This document shows positions 54,177-62,307 of a stretch of 62,307 nucleotides of DNA, piece after piece (position 1 is the stretch's first letter; every line of letters begins with the position of its first letter). The notes beneath the pieces are model-generated. The model saw nothing but the letters and a program-made list of their open reading frames with translations. It had not been told where the DNA came from and made no database searches. The translations under genes and the position numbers were made by a program. The DNA lies in contig CAMDPX010000008.1 of assembly GCA_945905295.1 (NCBI GenBank), forward strand, positions 1 to 62,307. The letters run 5' to 3'. Source of the DNA: Planctomyces sp. SH-PL62. GTDB lineage: Bacteria > Planctomycetota > Planctomycetia > Planctomycetales > Planctomycetaceae.

Positions 54177-57107
54177 ATGGCAGGACATCGCAAACGACAT
54201 CAAACGCTGGCAACAACCCTGGGGCTGGTTCTGTTGTGGCTGTATTTCGGTCAGGCCGCTTTGACGTCGGCGCAGAATGCAACCACGAAAGGCACGCCAA
54301 AGACCACCAAGGAACCGGCAAAGAAGGCCGACGCTCCGGCCGATGCGCCACCGGCGGACACCAAAGATCAGGAGCAGCCAGAGCCGCCGAAAACCGAAAA
54401 GACGGAGCAGTCGGCGGAGGCTCCGCTCCTCAAGAAGGACCAGATGTGGAGGAATCTGCCGTCGAAAGCAGACCTGCTGACAAAACCGCCGTTTGATTGG
54501 GTGGTCCTCAAGAAAGACGACACCGTGCTGGTCGTCAAACCGGTGCAGCCTCGGCCCAAGACGCTGGAACAAATGGCCGACAAGCGCAAACAGCTTTCGC
54601 AATTCCCGAAGCCGACTCGCATGGCCGGAGAAAGCCAGGACGCGTTCACCGAACGGTCAAAAGCCTCCGTCATTGAAGCGGCAAAAATGCTCAAGAAGTT
54701 GGAGAGCATCGAAGTGGAGTTGCCGGACACCACGAAAGTCTCCGAGGAACAAGACGACGCCTCATACAACCTCAACATCGTCCGCGACGTCAGCGAGGTC
54801 ATTCACTTCGAGGACATCGCGCTGAAGCGTGTCGACCTGTTGCTCGACCAGGGAGAATTGGAAGACGCCTACGAATTGCTGCTGATGTTGGATCGCCGCG
54901 CACCCGGTTGGCTCAGCGCCAGCGAGCGGCTGAATCGGTTCTTGCTGCTTGACGCGCAGGGCAAGCTGTCACGCGGCGAAGCCGAACCGGCGTTCGTACT
55001 GCTCGAACAAATGAACGGCCGAATCAAGGAGGCGATCAATTCCAAAGATCCGCAAGTGCGCTATCCCACCATGGGACTCGACCGTGAGAAGTGTTCGGCC
55101 GAATTAGGCAAGGTGATCGACACGCTGATCGAGCCGGCGGTTCAAGCTCGCGATTTTCGGCAGGCACGATTTCATCTCTCGCGGCTCATCAAACTCGAAG
55201 CGGAACATCCCAACGCGGTGAAGTGGCGCGAGCGGCTCGTGGCCGAGACCGGTCGCTTGCTCGGCGAGGCCGCTCAGGCGACTGCTGCCAATCGATTCGA
55301 TCAAGCCGCCGCGCTTGCCGACGAGGCGGCGCTGGTTTGGCCGGCGACCCCCAGCTTGAAGAATGCACATCGGCCCGTCAGCCAGCGCTGGCAAATCCTG
55401 AAGGTCGGCATGGTTGGTCCCGTCAAACCGGTCACGAGTTTTCCGTTCGCGACCGAGGCGACTCGCCGTCGTGACGGCCTGACTCGGCTGCCGTTCTTCG
55501 AGCCGTCGCGCATCGACGGCGGGGCGCGGTATCGCTCGCGGTTCCTCGAAAGCTGGGAGCCAACAGACCTTGGCCGGCAAGCGGTGTTCACGCTGCGGTC
55601 GAGTCGCTCGTCGTGGGAAACGTCACCGATCATCACCGCGTCTGGAGCGGTCACGGCCTTGCTCGAACGACTCGACCCGAACTCGCGGCACTACGACGAA
55701 AGGCTCGCCAGTTTCATCGACGGCATCGCCGTGCGCGGGCCGTTCGAGTTCTCGGTGAAGTTCTCGCGCATTCCGGTGCGGACGGAAGCGCTCTTCGCAA
55801 TGCCGCTCGGCACGAACGACCAGACCAGCGCGGAATTGGACCAGCGCTACCGCGTGCAAGCGATGTCGGAGAAGTCGGTCTCGCTGCAGCGTATGGTTCT
55901 CGAACCAGAACGTGTCTTGCAGCGTCACGTCGCCGAAATCACGGAAACCAGTTACCCGTCGTACGAGAAGGCGGTGCAAGGCTTGCTGCGGGGCGAGATC
56001 TCGATGCTGCCGAGTGTCCCGGTCTGGCAGCTCGATCAACTGGAAAAGAATGGCAACTTCTTCGTCCGCAAGTACGCGGTGCCGCAAACGCATTTCGTGC
56101 AATTCAACCCGCAGAGCAAACCGCTCCGCAGCGCGGAACTGCGGCGAGCTTTGCTGTATAGCCTCGACCGATCGCAAGTCCTGCGCGATGTGATCTTGCG
56201 CGACATCACCGTGCGCACGCTGCGTGAAGCGCTCCCGAAAGCCAATGTCCCCGTCGCCAAGCTGATTCCCGATAGCGGCCTGACGTATGACGAGCCCAAG
56301 GCGGAACTGGTCTGGAGCGGCTTGTCGATGACCGATCAAGAATCGCGAAAGTTCACCGCGCTGAGTCCCGATCCTGAATACCGCAAAGCGCTGCAACTGC
56401 TGTTCAGACGGAGTCAGCCGAGTCGCGGCCGCGTGGTCACCGCTCCGTGGGCGACCAACTTATCGGCCTACAACAGCGTCATCACGCCGCGTGAGTCAGA
56501 CCTGTCACTCGCCTTCGGTCTGGCGGCCGCTGCCAAGAAAAGCCTCGGAACCGAGATGCGGCCGTTGCGCATGATCTGCGAGCCGGAACCGTTGATCGAA
56601 GCGGCGGCCAAACGCTTGATCGAAGAATGGAAGCGCATCGACATCACCGTCGAATTGGTCTCCAACTCCGCACCGGCCGAGGTCGCACGCCCGCAAGCGG
56701 TGGACCGGCTCCCCGTCGCATCGGGCCAAGACGCCGTCACGGCGTCCGCCGAGCCGCAAGCTTGGGACTTGGTCTATCGCACCGCCCGCTCGACCGAGCC
56801 CATGATGGATCTCTGGCCGCTTCTCTCGCTCGACACCGTCGCGCGAGTGCAGTCGATCCGCTACCTGCCCGACTGGCTGCGGCAAGGCTTGATCGACCTC
56901 GACCGCACCGCCGACTGGGCCACCACGGTCGGGTCGCTTCAGGAATTGCATCGCCAACTGGCCGAGACCGCGCAATTCATCCCGCTGTGGGAAATCGACG
57001 ACGCGCTCATCTTCCGCAAGACCGTCCGCGGTATTCCCGATGCTCCGCTGCATCCGTATCACGATGTCGAGTTGTGGATTTCAGAGCCTTGGTACGCGAT
57101 TGATTAA
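54177..57107 (+). CDS. Exported protein with an ABC-type peptide/nickel solute-binding domain
   Basis: 976 residues. A signal peptide (TLGLVLLWLYFGQAALTSAQ) is followed by a Lys/Pro/Glu-rich linker, a helical TPR-like region (about 200-410, ending near AALVWPATPSLKNAHR) and an SBP_bac_5-like part: VGMVGPVKPVTSFPF, then VTALLERLDPNSRHYDERLASFIDGIAVRG, FNPQSKPLRSAELRRALLYSLDRSQVLRDV and DVELWISEPWY. Permease and ATPase genes are not adjacent, and the substrate is unknown. AGGAGG lies 7 bp before the ATG. The next gene begins 14 bp after the stop, so they are probably one operon. Confidence 0.82.
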   Translation: MAGHRKRHQTLATTLGLVLLWLYFGQAALTSAQNATTKGTPKTTKEPAKKADAPADAPPADTKDQEQPEPPKTEKTEQSAEAPLLKKDQMWRNLPSKADLLTKPPFDWVVLKKDDTVLVVKPVQPRPKTLEQMADKRKQLSQFPKPTRMAGESQDAFTERSKASVIEAAKMLKKLESIEVELPDTTKVSEEQDDASYNLNIVRDVSEVIHFEDIALKRVDLLLDQGELEDAYELLLMLDRRAPGWLSASERLNRFLLLDAQGKLSRGEAEPAFVLLEQMNGRIKEAINSKDPQVRYPTMGLDREKCSAELGKVIDTLIEPAVQARDFRQARFHLSRLIKLEAEHPNAVKWRERLVAETGRLLGEAAQATAANRFDQAAALADEAALVWPATPSLKNAHRPVSQRWQILKVGMVGPVKPVTSFPFATEATRRRDGLTRLPFFEPSRIDGGARYRSRFLESWEPTDLGRQAVFTLRSSRSSWETSPIITASGAVTALLERLDPNSRHYDERLASFIDGIAVRGPFEFSVKFSRIPVRTEALFAMPLGTNDQTSAELDQRYRVQAMSEKSVSLQRMVLEPERVLQRHVAEITETSYPSYEKAVQGLLRGEISMLPSVPVWQLDQLEKNGNFFVRKYAVPQTHFVQFNPQSKPLRSAELRRALLYSLDRSQVLRDVILRDITVRTLREALPKANVPVAKLIPDSGLTYDEPKAELVWSGLSMTDQESRKFTALSPDPEYRKALQLLFRRSQPSRGRVVTAPWATNLSAYNSVITPRESDLSLAFGLAAAAKKSLGTEMRPLRMICEPEPLIEAAAKRLIEEWKRIDITVELVSNSAPAEVARPQAVDRLPVASGQDAVTASAEPQAWDLVYRTARSTEPMMDLWPLLSLDTVARVQSIRYLPDWLRQGLIDLDRTADWATTVGSLQELHRQLAETAQFIPLWEIDDALIFRKTVRGIPDAPLHPYHDVELWISEPWYAID

Positions 57108-57113
57108 AAGGAG

Positions 57114-57233
57114 ATTGAAAATTGAAAATTGAAAATTGGAAAATGAAAAGTGCGGAGCAGGCGACGATGCCCAGAGGTGGTCGTTGTGGTAGCTCAATTT
57201 CCAATTTCCAATTTCCATTTTTCAATTTTCAAT
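57114..57233. repeat. ATTGAAA repeat and its inverted counterpart
   Basis: Tandem ATTGAAA-type units at about 57114-57150 face CAATTTCCAATTTCC-type units at 57195-57233. The right-hand units are translated as part of the next protein's signal peptide (ISNFQFPFFNFQ). Confidence 0.8.
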
Positions 57234-58963
57234 GCGTCCTTTTCTTAATCTCCGTTTTTGCAGCACCAATCCTCGCGCAAGACGCTCCCGCCACGCCAGC
57301 CGCCACGACTCCGGCGAAAGCGGATGCCAAGCCGCCGAAGCCACCCGAACCGCCGCCGCCGATTCCCATGGAATTGCAGCCGTATCGCGTGCGCGTCAGT
57401 GTCGCCTTCGACGAGCATCCTTCACTGACCACTCGCGTGCGGCAGGAAGTGTTGGACGACTTGACGGTCTGGATCGAACGGACCTACGGCCAGATGTGGG
57501 ACGCCACGGTCGAAGAGAATCACTGGCTCGCGCCGGAGAATGATGAAGGCTTGTCGCGGCTGACTTGGCCGCAGGTCGGAACACAACTGGCGGACAAGGA
57601 ACTCGACAAAGCGTTCGTGATATGCGTGTCGGGACAGGGCGGACTGCTGCGGTTGTGTGGCCGTGAATGGGATCGGATGACTCAGCAGCTCAGCGTGCGG
57701 CACGAGCGACTCGTCGGCGACCGCCGGGCGCTGACCAACGAATTGGGTGTCTTGATTCGGGACTTGTTTCGCCCGCTCCTGCTGATCGAGAGCGTGGAAG
57801 CGGGCAAAGGCCGGGTGCGTGTTCGCGCCGGTGAGTTCCCGCCGGCAGATCCGAGTGTCGAACAATTGGCGAACGGCAATTTCTTCCAGCCGGTGCTGCG
57901 GTACTACAACAAAGACCGCGAAGTCACGCAGGTCCAAATGGTCCCGTGGTCGTATCTGCTGATGGAATCGAGCGACCGCGCTCACGGCGGATGCTCGATT
58001 CACACCGGTCTGCGTCTGCCGCTGGGCAAAAACAGCAAACGCATGGAAAGCTGGGCCATCGGCGTGCGACCGTCGTTCGCCGAGACACGCATCCGGCTGA
58101 CACCGCACAACAATCCCACCAAGCCGCTGATTGGCTACCAAGTCAACATCTACGAGCGGGTCATGGTCCCCGCTCCGCAAGCCCCTCCCGCCGAAGAGAA
58201 GCCCGCCAGCGATCAAAAGCCCGCGCCCGGTGCGAAGGCTGCGGCCGACAAGGGTGACGACTCGACTGCGGAAGGGGACGAACCGAAGAAGCCGGCTGGC
58301 CCACAGTTCGTCGCGCAGTTCAACAAAGTGCGGGAGCTAATTACCGATCGGCGCGGCCGCGTCACCGTGCCGCTGAACCCGGAGCGGCCATTGATTTGGT
58401 TGTACGTTTCCAGCGGCGGCAACTTGCTGGGACGTTTCCCGTTCATCCCCGGAGTAACCTCCACGACGACTGCCGAACTTCCCGACGATTCGTTGCGGTT
58501 GCAAATCGAAAGCCGCCTGGAGCTGCTCCGAGCCGAGCTGATCGACACGGTTGCGCGGCGAGCATTATTGATCGTCCGCGTGAAAGGGGCTGCCAAGGCG
58601 AGCGACTGGCCACGCTTTACCGAAACGCTCGCCGAATTTGATCGCCAACCGAATTCTAAATATTTTCAGACACTGCTCGACGCGACCAAAGCGGCGATGC
58701 TCAAAAAAATGCAGCCCAAGAAGGACAAGTCTCTGGAAAAGAAACTCGACAAGCTCTGCACCGAATCGGCGGAGCTGGTCGCACGCTACCTCAGCGACGA
58801 AAAGATCAAACAGCAACGCGAGGAATTAGTGGAACTCAAGAAGTCTGCCGACGAGGCCGCTAACGACGGCCGCCAACAAGTCCCCGCCGCCCGCAGAGCG
58901 ACTCCCGCGCCGGCCCCTGCTCCCAATCCCGCGCCGGCGAATGCCAATCCGGGCACCTTTTGA
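57122..58963 (+). CDS. Exported protein of unknown function, partner of the solute-binding-like protein
   Basis: 613 residues from TTG 57122, which has AAGGAG 8 bp upstream; ATG at 57143 or 57167 are alternatives. The hydrophobic stretch FNFQCVLFLISVFAAPILAQ is a signal peptide, partly encoded by the ATTGAAA/TTTCAAT repeat. The mature part starts Pro/Ala-rich and contains VRVSVAFDEHPSLTTRVRQEVLDDLTVWIERTYG, FVICVSGQGGLLRLCGREWD and TDRRGRVTVPLNPERPLIWLYV. The C-terminal 150 residues are Lys-rich, coiled and end in a Pro/Ala tail. I do not recognise the family. Its position 14 bp after the solute-binding-like gene suggests joint function. Confidence 0.7.
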   Translation: MKIENWKMKSAEQATMPRGGRCGSSISNFQFPFFNFQCVLFLISVFAAPILAQDAPATPAATTPAKADAKPPKPPEPPPPIPMELQPYRVRVSVAFDEHPSLTTRVRQEVLDDLTVWIERTYGQMWDATVEENHWLAPENDEGLSRLTWPQVGTQLADKELDKAFVICVSGQGGLLRLCGREWDRMTQQLSVRHERLVGDRRALTNELGVLIRDLFRPLLLIESVEAGKGRVRVRAGEFPPADPSVEQLANGNFFQPVLRYYNKDREVTQVQMVPWSYLLMESSDRAHGGCSIHTGLRLPLGKNSKRMESWAIGVRPSFAETRIRLTPHNNPTKPLIGYQVNIYERVMVPAPQAPPAEEKPASDQKPAPGAKAAADKGDDSTAEGDEPKKPAGPQFVAQFNKVRELITDRRGRVTVPLNPERPLIWLYVSSGGNLLGRFPFIPGVTSTTTAELPDDSLRLQIESRLELLRAELIDTVARRALLIVRVKGAAKASDWPRFTETLAEFDRQPNSKYFQTLLDATKAAMLKKMQPKKDKSLEKKLDKLCTESAELVARYLSDEKIKQQREELVELKKSADEAANDGRQQVPAARRATPAPAPAPNPAPANANPGTF

Positions 58964-59002
58964 GATCACCGGGACCGCCACGCCTCTCGGAATCCGTTGA
59001 GC

Positions 59003-59080
59003 TGTTTAACCCCAACGCCAGCGGCGTGGGCGAAAGAGCCAAACGACTCCCGCGCACGCCGCTGGCGTTGCGGTTAAACA
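59003..59080. repeat. TGTTTAACC palindrome upstream of truD
   Basis: Arms 59003-59028 (TGTTTAACCCCAACGCCAGC) and 59055-59080 (complement), about 26 bp with few mismatches. It fills the gap before truD and could serve as a hairpin after the preceding gene. Confidence 0.85.
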
Positions 59081-59138
59081 TCTCAATCTTCACCGCGAGC
59101 CGTTTCAGGGTCGCAGTTCCCCACTCACGAGACGCCTG

Positions 59139-60320
59139 ATGAAACTCAAATGCTTGCCGGAGGATTTTCGAGTCACCGAATTGACCGATCGAGTGACCGA
59201 TGGCCGAGGCCCGTTCGCGCTGTATCGGCTGACGAAGAAATCGCTCGGCACACCGGAAGCCATCGACGCGATTCTGAAACGTTGGAATCTGGCTCGGCAA
59301 CAAGTCAGCTACGGCGGCCTGAAAGACCGGCATGCCGTCACCGAGCAATTCATCACGATCAAGAACGGCCCCCGCAACGATCAGATGCAGACGAATCTCG
59401 AACTGACTTACGTCGGCCAAACCGACCGGCCTTTCGACTCGGCAGACAATCTTGGGAATCGCTTTGAGATCGTGATGCGTTCGCTGAGCGATGACGAAGT
59501 GATGCGAGCCACTCAAGCGATCGGTGACGTCACGATCAATGGCGTTCCCAATTATTACGACGATCAGCGTTTTGGTTCGCTGGGACAGTCGGGCGAGTTC
59601 ATCGCCGTGCCGTGGTGCCGAGGCGATTACGAGCGGGCGTTATGGCTGGCACTCGCGGACCCCAACGAACATGACCGGCCGAACGACCGCGACGAAAAAC
59701 AATTGCTCCGCGACCGCTGGGGCGACTGGCTGGGCCTGAAAACCGACATGCCACGCGGCAGCCGGCGGAGCATCGTCACGTACTTGGTCGATCATCCGAC
59801 GGACTATCGCCGCGCACTGGCGTTGATGCGACTCGATCTGCGCGGCTTGTGGCTCTCGGCGTTTCAAAGCGCGGTATGGAATCGGCTGCTGGCTGAATCG
59901 CTGCGCGACCTCTGCCGCCCGGAACAGCTCTGCGAGGTTGAGTTCGGCGAACGCCCCGCGCCGTTCTTTCATTCGCTCGACGAATCGCAACGCTGGGATC
60001 TCGGCAGCCTCGAACTGCCGCTCCCCTCCGGCCGGCTCAAGCTCGAAAGCGGCCCGCTGTTCGATCGCCTCCAGCGAGTGTTGACCGAGTTCGGCCTCGA
60101 ACCGCGCACGATGCGCGTGAAATACCCACGCGATGTCTTCTTCTCAAAAGGTCAACGAGCAGCGGTCTACTTGCCCGGAAACCTGCAACATCAGTCGGAC
60201 CGCGATGAGGTCTATGAAGGTCGCCGTAAACTGAGCTTGTCTTTCGAACTTCCACGAGGTTCGTATGCGACGATCCTCATCAAGCGCCTGACCGAGGCGA
60301 ACTCACACGCACAGACCTGA
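59139..60320 (+). CDS. truD: tRNA pseudouridine(13) synthase TruD
   Basis: 393 residues. Characteristic TruD motifs: PEDFRVTELTD at the N-terminus, VSYGGLKDRHAVTEQFITI with the catalytic Asp, NYYDDQRFGSLGQS, and RLDLRGLWLSAFQSAVWNRLLAESL in the TRUD insertion domain; LSLSFELPRGSYATILIKRL ends the fold. It isomerises U13 of tRNA-Glu in E. coli. ATG 59139 (MKLKCLPEDF) has no clear Shine-Dalgarno. Confidence 0.93.
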   Translation: MKLKCLPEDFRVTELTDRVTDGRGPFALYRLTKKSLGTPEAIDAILKRWNLARQQVSYGGLKDRHAVTEQFITIKNGPRNDQMQTNLELTYVGQTDRPFDSADNLGNRFEIVMRSLSDDEVMRATQAIGDVTINGVPNYYDDQRFGSLGQSGEFIAVPWCRGDYERALWLALADPNEHDRPNDRDEKQLLRDRWGDWLGLKTDMPRGSRRSIVTYLVDHPTDYRRALALMRLDLRGLWLSAFQSAVWNRLLAESLRDLCRPEQLCEVEFGERPAPFFHSLDESQRWDLGSLELPLPSGRLKLESGPLFDRLQRVLTEFGLEPRTMRVKYPRDVFFSKGQRAAVYLPGNLQHQSDRDEVYEGRRKLSLSFELPRGSYATILIKRLTEANSHAQT

Positions 60321-60578
60321 TACGGATCGCAGAAAATCGCCGCGCGGCTAATTTTCGGAATGCGGATGACGTGTCACGCTCGCAAATTTGACTGTGAAAC
60401 TTTTCCGCGCAGTCCGCTCAGCGGGGCTTTGCTCCGACTCTAACGGCAACTCTCCGCACATCGCTGAGTTCGCATCATTCTGCGAATGCTGCCGCTCCGA
60501 TCCTAAGTTGACGTGCCGCCCGGCATGTTTGACCAAAGCAGATTGTCCGCCCACTGGCCGGCTCAGGGGACTTGCGTG

Positions 60579-61745
60579 ATGAATTCAACGCCGCTTTCGG
60601 CGACGGCTCCCGCGATCGTGGAGGACCGTTCTGTGACATCCAGCATCTCGGTTGTGCGTTTGATGCCGCTCGCGGCACTCGCTTTGTTGTCGGGCTTGGG
60701 AGCGACCGCCTGGATCGCTCGTGCCGGAGAAGTCAGCCTGATCGGATACCTCCGCGCCGAACAATCGGTGGTTTATTCGCCGCACGCCGGACGAGTGGCT
60801 GCCGTGCAGGCTCGGCCCGGCGAGACGGTGAAGCCGAAGCAGTCTCTGATGCAATTGTCCGACGCGACGCTGGATCACGAGATCGCGGTAAAGGTTCGCG
60901 AAGTCGCCTCGTTGCAAGCCGTGCTCGATCAATGCCGAGCACAGGCCGAAGTCCAGTTGAGCCTCGAACGGAAGAGCGTCGATGAGGGACTGCTCCGCAC
61001 GCGGTTGGAATCGGCGAAATATCTCCGCGACCACTTTGCCGCCAACTTCGAGCAAGTCACTTGGCGAAACATCGGCAAAGAATCACACACAGGCCGCTGG
61101 CTGGCCGCGTCTCCCGACTTTCTCAATCAGCCGGAACGACTGTTTGATACCGTGGTCAACAACCCCGTCGCGATCCCGGAAGAGATGCGTCTGAGTGCGA
61201 TCATGCGACAGGAATTGGCACGCAACTCGGCTGAGGTCAACAAGGCTCAATCCGAACTCTGCGACCATCACATCACGGAACTGCAAAAGCTGCGGCAGAA
61301 TCTACCGGACATGATTCGCAAAGCGGCGGGGGTCGATGTGGCCGAAGCGAAGCTGGCGGAAGCGACCGAGCAACTCGAGACGCTCAATCAACAGAAAGCG
61401 TCGCTCGCAGTGATGTCGCCGGGCCACGGTGTCGTCGGTGCCTATTCCAAGCAGGTGGCTGATCCGATCTCGGCCGGTGAAGCGCTGGTCACAATTCATG
61501 ATCGCGAGCGGCCGTTCGTCGACGTCGATGTCCCGTCTCGTCAGATTAGCAAACTGCAAGTCGGCCAAACGATTCGTCTCGATTTCGCGGGTGAGGATCA
61601 CAAAGGCCGTGTCGAGAGCATTTCGCCACAAGCTCATCGTCGCGATATCGACACTGACTCGTGGGTCGCCGTTCGCATTCGTCCGGCTGGCAAGCTGTGG
61701 CCGAATCTCGCGATCAACTCCGCCGTCGCCGTGCGGGTGAAGTAG
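60579..61745 (+). CDS. HlyD-like membrane-fusion (biotin/lipoyl-hybrid) protein
   Basis: 388 residues. One N-terminal membrane anchor (LMPLAALALLSGLGATAWIA) leads to a barrel-sandwich hybrid (GYLRAEQSVVYSPHAGRVAAVQARPGETVKPKQSLMQL), a long coiled-coil hairpin (about 110-270), the second half of the hybrid (AVMSPGHGVVGAYSKQVADPISAGEALVTI) and a beta barrel (RPFVDVDVPSRQISKLQVGQTIRLDF). It is probably a periplasmic adaptor of an efflux or secretion system; the transporter is not seen in the window. ATG 60579 has CAGGGGA about 8 bp upstream. Confidence 0.85.
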   Translation: MNSTPLSATAPAIVEDRSVTSSISVVRLMPLAALALLSGLGATAWIARAGEVSLIGYLRAEQSVVYSPHAGRVAAVQARPGETVKPKQSLMQLSDATLDHEIAVKVREVASLQAVLDQCRAQAEVQLSLERKSVDEGLLRTRLESAKYLRDHFAANFEQVTWRNIGKESHTGRWLAASPDFLNQPERLFDTVVNNPVAIPEEMRLSAIMRQELARNSAEVNKAQSELCDHHITELQKLRQNLPDMIRKAAGVDVAEAKLAEATEQLETLNQQKASLAVMSPGHGVVGAYSKQVADPISAGEALVTIHDRERPFVDVDVPSRQISKLQVGQTIRLDFAGEDHKGRVESISPQAHRRDIDTDSWVAVRIRPAGKLWPNLAINSAVAVRVK

Positions 61746-61775
61746 TCGAACTTACGAACGGGGCTGCATTAGAAC

Positions 61776-61824
61776 GTAGCCGAACTCGTGAGAGTTCGGA
61801 CCGAAGTCTCACGACTTCGGCTAC
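61776..61824. repeat. GTAGCC-type double hairpin
   Basis: GTAGCCGAACTCGTGAGAGTTC followed by CGAAGTCTCACGACTTCGGCTAC; two short hairpins within GTAGCC/GGCTAC ends. It lies between the HlyD-like gene and the convergent small gene. Confidence 0.85.
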
Positions 61825-61847
61825 GGAAATGATCGCGATCCCGTTGT

Positions 61848-62243
61848 CTACGCACGCTCGACCGTCACGATGTCATCAATCGAAATCGCTTCGGATAACT
61901 CGTGACGTCCGCTGTCCGTCGATGTCTCGCACAAGAGACGCAGTTTGCCGTGCTGGCTTTCGCGGTTGTCGGGATATCCGACAATCAGTCTTCCATCGCG
62001 AGTCGTTACACGCAGCAGATGCGTCTCTTCGATTCCCGGCAACCCGTCATGTACGAGCGCCGGAAAGCGACTCCACGCCCAAGCCCAGAGCGTTCCCTGC
62101 GGATCAACTTGCCCCGCGATGTCCGGCCAGTCCTGCTCGGCCCGGAACAATTCTTTCCACGAAGCGGCGAGACACCACGGCTTGAGGATGTCCGCAATCC
62201 ATTGCTGTCGAGAAGCAACAAGTTCGGCGAATGTTGGAGGCAT
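61848..62243 (-). CDS. Small conserved-looking protein of unknown function
   Basis: 131 residues from ATG 62243 (MPPTFAELVASRQQW). Soluble, Trp-rich in the middle (LWAWAWSRFPALVHDGLPG), then ETHLLRVTTRDGRLIVGYPDN and ISIDDIVTVER; no recognised domain. The composition and codon pattern look coding. The frame extends to 62291, but the extra residues (MHRGLTPPRSPRC) are read from the GCGAGCGGGGCGGC repeat, so the shorter form is preferred. Confidence 0.6.
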   Translation of the reverse strand: MPPTFAELVASRQQWIADILKPWCLAASWKELFRAEQDWPDIAGQVDPQGTLWAWAWSRFPALVHDGLPGIEETHLLRVTTRDGRLIVGYPDNRESQHGKLRLLCETSTDSGRHELSEAISIDDIVTVERA

Positions 62244-62259
62244 CTGTTTATCGCAGCGA

Positions 62260-62307
62260 GGCGAGCGGGGCGGCGTCAGCCCCCGGTGCATTCACCGCAG
62301 GACCGGG
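62260..62307. repeat. GCGAGCGGGGCGGC repeat, cut by the window end
   Basis: GGCGAGCGGGGCGGCGTCAG followed by a CCCCGGTGCATTCACC portion; the first arm and loop match the copies at 7467 and 19827. The right arm is outside. Confidence 0.8.

Noticed and set aside
4691-62307. CRISPR arrays
   Set aside because: The repeats are dispersed palindromes of several families; none forms a series of direct repeats with regular spacers, and no cas gene is present.

Overview
The window reads as chromosomal DNA of a planctomycete (class Planctomycetia; I cannot name the genus). The evidence is the gene content: a PSCyt1/DUF1549/DUF1553 cytochrome-type protein, a DUF1549 + DUF1501 pair, DUF1080, a YVTN/MauG-like protein, several very large Ser/Thr kinases, few clear Shine-Dalgarno sites and a GC-rich composition. 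No rRNA, tRNA or CRISPR was found.

Layout. 1-4461 (minus): the start of an IS630-type transposase, running off the window, joined in frame to the truncated 3' end of a giant kinase / cyclase-like / AAA / TPR regulator. 4835-8332: a degenerate phosphohexomutase, DNA polymerase III delta (holA) and a CPBP protease. 8333-9900: a scarred stretch with a beheaded LRR gene and transposase debris. 9935-13153: a TVP38-type membrane protein and a protein with two cNMP-binding domains plus a patatin domain. 13235-16003: a compact cassette of MDR reductase, KAS III-like synthase, ACP and lipocalin-like protein. 16134-19803: PfkB kinase, thioredoxin lipoprotein and propeller/peroxidase. 19912-26496: a cNMP-binding Ser/Thr kinase and the intact paralogue of the giant regulator. 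26716-32858: lipoxygenase, DedA protein, acyltransferase, MFS transporter, a fragment of a D-amino-acid dehydrogenase-like gene and a keto-acid hydratase. 32941-45595: PSD1 protein, esterase, TrmH- and RsmE-type RNA methyltransferases, AAA ATPase, DUF1501/DUF1549 pair and a membrane protein. 45663-62243: molybdopterin oxidoreductase, Uma2 nuclease, AraD1-like protein, DUF1080 and RluA, GlyRS, ComB, a solute-binding-like protein with an exported partner, TruD, an HlyD-like adaptor and a small unknown.

The most striking feature is not a gene. The window is seeded with more than twenty palindromic repeats of at least eight sequence families. Many lie between genes, but several sit inside coding sequences without breaking the frame (mutase, MFS transporter, TrmH methyltransferase, giant kinase, and three times in the molybdopterin oxidoreductase). 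Others supply start codons, stop codons, protein tails or part of a signal peptide. One embedded copy can be checked directly, because the kinase paralogue in the same window lacks it. Two intergenic elements share outer arms but carry different cores, suggesting nested or modular movement.

A second theme is cyclic-nucleotide-style and phospho-signalling: two cNMP-binding effectors and two giant regulators whose cyclase-like domains have lost metal-binding residues. A lipoxygenase with a complete set of iron ligands and the four-gene acyl cassette are the most interesting metabolic genes.
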